Below, piece by piece: positions 60,828-64,000 of a stretch of DNA of 64,000 nt. The notes beneath the pieces were generated by a model that saw only the letters and a program-made list of their open reading frames with translations, made no database searches and was not told the DNA's origin. The stretch is from Azadirachta indica. Its lineage: Eukaryota > Streptophyta > Magnoliopsida > Sapindales > Meliaceae. The stretch lies in contig CM040444.1 in NCBI GenBank assembly GCA_022749755.1, positions 15,524,274 to 15,588,273 on the forward strand. Reading direction: 5' to 3'. The position numbers were made by a program, and so were the translations under genes. The first letter of the stretch is position 1. Each line of letters opens with the position of its first letter.

Positions 60828-63763
60828 CTAACTCCTGGGATACTCAAAAACTAAGCCCTCTGCAACACTTCTTGTCCTTGCTTGACCAAAAAACTTGCTC
60901 ACAATAGCAAGGCAAAATCTATAGCATTAGAAAGTCCCCTGCTTGTGATCACATTCCCGTCAACAACTACTTTGGTGCCATTTACTACTTCATTGGTTAG
61001 CTTGCTTATGACTGAGGGATGAGCTGTGGCTCTTTTCTCCTGTATATGATAGAGGAAACATGGGCTTAAACATAAAAAAATAGTTTTAAAAAAGGAAGAC
61101 GCCATGTGATTATATTCTTACCTTTAGTAAACCATGTTTATGGAGGACTAGTGGTGAAGAACAAACTGCTCCATATATTCTTCCAGCTGCTTCTTGTTCT
61201 TTGAGCAGCTTCTTCAGAATCCTAGATTTCTGTAGCCTTTCAGACCCAGCAATTCCTCCCTGAAGGTTTAGCAGCCAAAATGTAAACCAATAAACTTCTA
61301 AATTTCTGATTGTTAAAGAAAATAAAATTATATTGAATTTCTCTTGGATAATAAACTAAGTACGTAGATTTGTCTTTATATAGAAAAAAATAATAAAGCA
61401 ACATAAAATAGGAAGCCTCATAAACTTGGAAACCCTTAACAAACTAGCAAAAGACTAATAGTACTTAAACTAGAAATATACTTAATAAGACTAAACTTAA
61501 TAAAACTAAAGAAGTCTAATTTTATTTCTAATAAGTCTAATTTTATTTTTAACACTGATACTATTCTGTTTTCAAGGGATCAAAAGATAATTTCTATTAT
61601 GACACCCACGAGGCAGCCACTAAAGTCTTTATGAAAGTCTCTAGATCCTGATACTTCAATTTAGAAAGTCTGCACGTTATAATGCTTTCACCAATCATTT
61701 GTTTGCCTTACCGGAAGAATGATTAAATCATACACTGACTCTGCAGCATCACTAATTGATTTTTCAGCAACAATTTTTGTGCCTTGGGATGCCACAATTT
61801 GTATAGATCTTTCAACCGAAGCAACCACAACATTCACCTTTGCTCGCCTCAAAATATCCACAATAGTCACTATTTCAATCTCTTCAGAACCATTTGCAAT
61901 TGGAATTAGAACCTGTATGACAATTGAATGATGAAAAACATCTGAAGGCAAAATATAGGGTTACAAAACATATAGCTATATTACAAGTGCAAAACTGGCC
62001 CTACTTCAATGATACAGGAACTCAGGAAGAAGTGGCAACACATTCGGACTGCATAATACACAACATAAGCTATGTTGTGAAAACAGGCTATATTTGCAGA
62101 AAACCAAAGATGTTTTGTAACAGAAAACAGAAAGTACTTGATAGATAAAAAATTTGATTAACATTTAAGTCATCACCCACTATACCATTTCTGGGGTTCA
62201 AGAAAGTGCAGCACTGCAAACGAACACTGCCAGAAGGTCAGTATTGAAGAAAAGTGGTTATGCACAATCATAGATACAATTTCAAACATGCATTTTAACA
62301 GAAAACAATTCTGAGAGACCAGGAGTCTATGAGGTAATTTATATTCATTGTGTGAGCTTAAATATAGATGAATTATGGGAGATTAGGGAAACACAGGCAA
62401 CTGCTGGTCAAAAGTTTCTCATCCTAATCACAGAATATATCCATGGTAAAATCTTATACATATAGGTATGCAAGATGGGAAGTGATTGATGTGTACAGAA
62501 GCAATCATACAAACTAGTAGCCAACTAGTAAAGTACTTCTTAACAAGCATTACCTTCTGACTAGTAGATTTTCTGTTAAGTGTTTTTGGTATATTTCTAG
62601 GCTCTAGCATCATTATGGACCAAGAAATTATTTTTGCAAATAAATGATGCCTGGATGGTGATGATTAATAAAAAACGAAGATGAACAAATGACAGATTTG
62701 AATATTATTCTTTTCCATAAACAGAAATAATCAGAGTTAAACTGACAGCTACTAACTAGACCAGCTGTATGTATAGATCAAACAAATGATAGTAATTTAC
62801 TTAAGCTGCAAGTGAAGTAACTTACATTAGGCATGCGGTCAAAGGAAGAATTCAATGGACAAATGATACATTTGAATATTGTTCTTTTCCATAAACAGAA
62901 ATAATCAGAGTAAAACTGACAGCTACTAACTAGACCATCTGTATATGTGTAGATCAAACAAATGATAGTAATTTACTTAAGTTGCAAGTGAAGTCACGTA
63001 CATTAGGCATGTGGTCAAAGGACCATTCAACTTCATTGAATTCTTCCTTTCTAGTAGAGTCATCAGCAGTATGCATCAGCTAGCATAAAACAATAAAATT
63101 TAAGCTTAATGGCCATAAATCATTTGATTAAAAGAAACATAATTAGAAAAATAACAATATAAAAAAAGAGCATGAGAATAAAATGTAAGGCAGAATACAA
63201 TTGTGAGGAAGGAGAACACAAATAGTTCCTAGATGATAAATATACAGGCCGCAAGTACTTGTATTACTAGCCAATCTTCCTTTATTGCAATAAAGTTACA
63301 CCAGGCAATCCATGTTTTTCAACAGTAAAGTTATAGGCCTTACAAGTGTTTCTCCAATCTCCTTGGCAACAGACTCTCCAAAAAGCTGTTCTACTAAGCA
63401 CAGAGCAAATTCAAAAGAAGTTCCAGGACCACGGCTTGTTGTAACCTCCCCGGAAACTTGGATGTTCGATTTAACGGCCCAGAAGGTTGGAAGCTTGTCT
63501 ATGAATGCTGGGTGGCAAGTTATCTTGCAACACAAACTACATCATGTTTAGCCATATTAAAAAAAATTGTAACATTTTCAAATTCACTGCAATTTACAAA
63601 ACCAGTAGTCCACCTGCTTTTTCCTCAGAACGCCCCATGGCAGAAGTGTAACTGCTGGAGCAGCACATATAGCTCCATAGAGCCTCTTTTGCTCGGCTTG
63701 TTTGCTTGTAATTTTCTTAAGTATTTCACAATCTCTTAACCGCACGGACCCAGGCATTCCTCC
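60828..63763 (-). CDS. DJ1B: DJ-1 homolog with two DJ-1/PfpI domains, partial at 5' end and frameshifted near the 3' end
   Basis: Plant DJ-1 proteins carry two tandem DJ-1/PfpI domains and are linked to oxidative-stress protection and glyoxalase or deglycase activity. Visible exons: 63763-63614, 63523-63344, 63079-63002, 61912-61712, 61259-61122, 61039 to the end. The first two complete domain 1, whose start must lie beyond 64000 (GGMPGS, nucleophile loop [10 protein letters not shown], then [14 protein letters not shown]). A linker follows ([15 protein letters not shown]). Domain 2 starts [13 protein letters not shown], with the catalytic Glu, then [19 protein letters not shown] and [13 protein letters not shown]. 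Right after that the frame hits TGA at 60901-60899. Family-like sequence (IVSKFFGQ...EYPRS) resumes in the neighbouring frame to a stop at 60828, so one base appears missing near 60913-60918. Confidence 0.85.
62681..63025. repeat. Tandem duplication of ~174 bases spanning an exon end of the DJ-1 gene
   Basis: Unit 1 at 62681-62854 and unit 2 at 62855-63025 share nearly all bases (ATGRACAAATGA..., TTCTTTTCCATAAACAG, ACTGACAGCTACTAACTAGACC, GGCATG.GGTCAAAGGA). The true exon end (63079-63002) lies in unit 2. Unit 1 keeps a copy of the last exon bases and a GTAAGT donor inside the intron. Confidence 0.85.
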
Positions 63764-64000
63764 CTTAAAAGCAAGCATATGAAGTAAAAATTGTAAATTA
63801 CATGTGCAAACAAACTTACTCAGACTAGTACCAAATTTATGAAGAAAAAAGGTCTACCAACATCTATTATAAAGAGCACTCTATTTGGATCATGCTTTAA
63901 CGCTCATATTACCCAATTCCTAATCTTTATCCCCAGTGTAAGCCTCTCTTACTCTGAAAGTAACATTTGATACAAGAATTTACAACTTTAAGAGACAATA
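63764..64000. other. Intron of the DJ-1 gene
   Basis: No exon of the first domain is visible here. The upstream exon(s) should lie beyond the right edge. Confidence 0.5.

Overview
The window looks like nuclear DNA of a flowering plant, almost certainly a eudicot. It is AT-rich, has GT-AG introns in typical plant genes, long AT-rich intergenic stretches, microsatellites and MITE-like elements. Protein character would fit a woody rosid such as Citrus, but that is inference only. No prokaryotic operon, CRISPR array, rRNA or tRNA was seen.

Layout, left to right. Positions 946-3491 (-) hold a complete nine-exon ABA 8'-hydroxylase gene of the CYP707A4 type. Positions 3.7-22.9 kb are gene-poor. They contain a decayed Ty3/gypsy LTR element (5781-8785, with target duplication), several inverted-repeat elements, copies of a ~0.4 kb MITE-like family and many simple repeats. 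Positions 23812-26156 (-) encode ferredoxin-nitrite reductase in four exons. Positions 29058-34497 (-) encode a Golgi core alpha-1,3-fucosyltransferase (FUT11/FUT12 type) in seven exons. Positions 36696-40874 (-) encode a COR27-like cold and clock regulator in five exons, with a G-box and evening elements upstream. Positions 44405-44947 (-) encode a DUF1685 protein. Positions 46358-49212 (-) encode a DYW-type PPR protein. Positions 55304-58085 (+) hold an AREB/ABF bZIP gene. Positions 60828-63763 (-) hold the 3' part of a tandem DJ-1-domain gene whose 5' end lies beyond the right edge.

Two genes carry an apparent one-base deletion: ABF at ~56216-56218 and DJ-1 at ~60913-60918. In both the intact reading frame resumes in the adjacent frame and both fit loss of one G. 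They are either real lesions or residual assembly errors. The ABF case matters most because, as written, the protein ends before its bZIP domain.

Functional themes: ABA breakdown (CYP707A) and ABA response (ABF) lie at opposite ends, nitrate assimilation (NiR) has a nitrate-response-like element upstream, and the cold/clock gene has matching promoter motifs. There is no sign that these genes form a cluster or pathway. I found no convincing novel multi-gene system. The most unusual structure is an array of eight ~57-79 bp repeats, each centred on a small hairpin with one compensated arm pair, in the non-coding 3' part of the LTR element.
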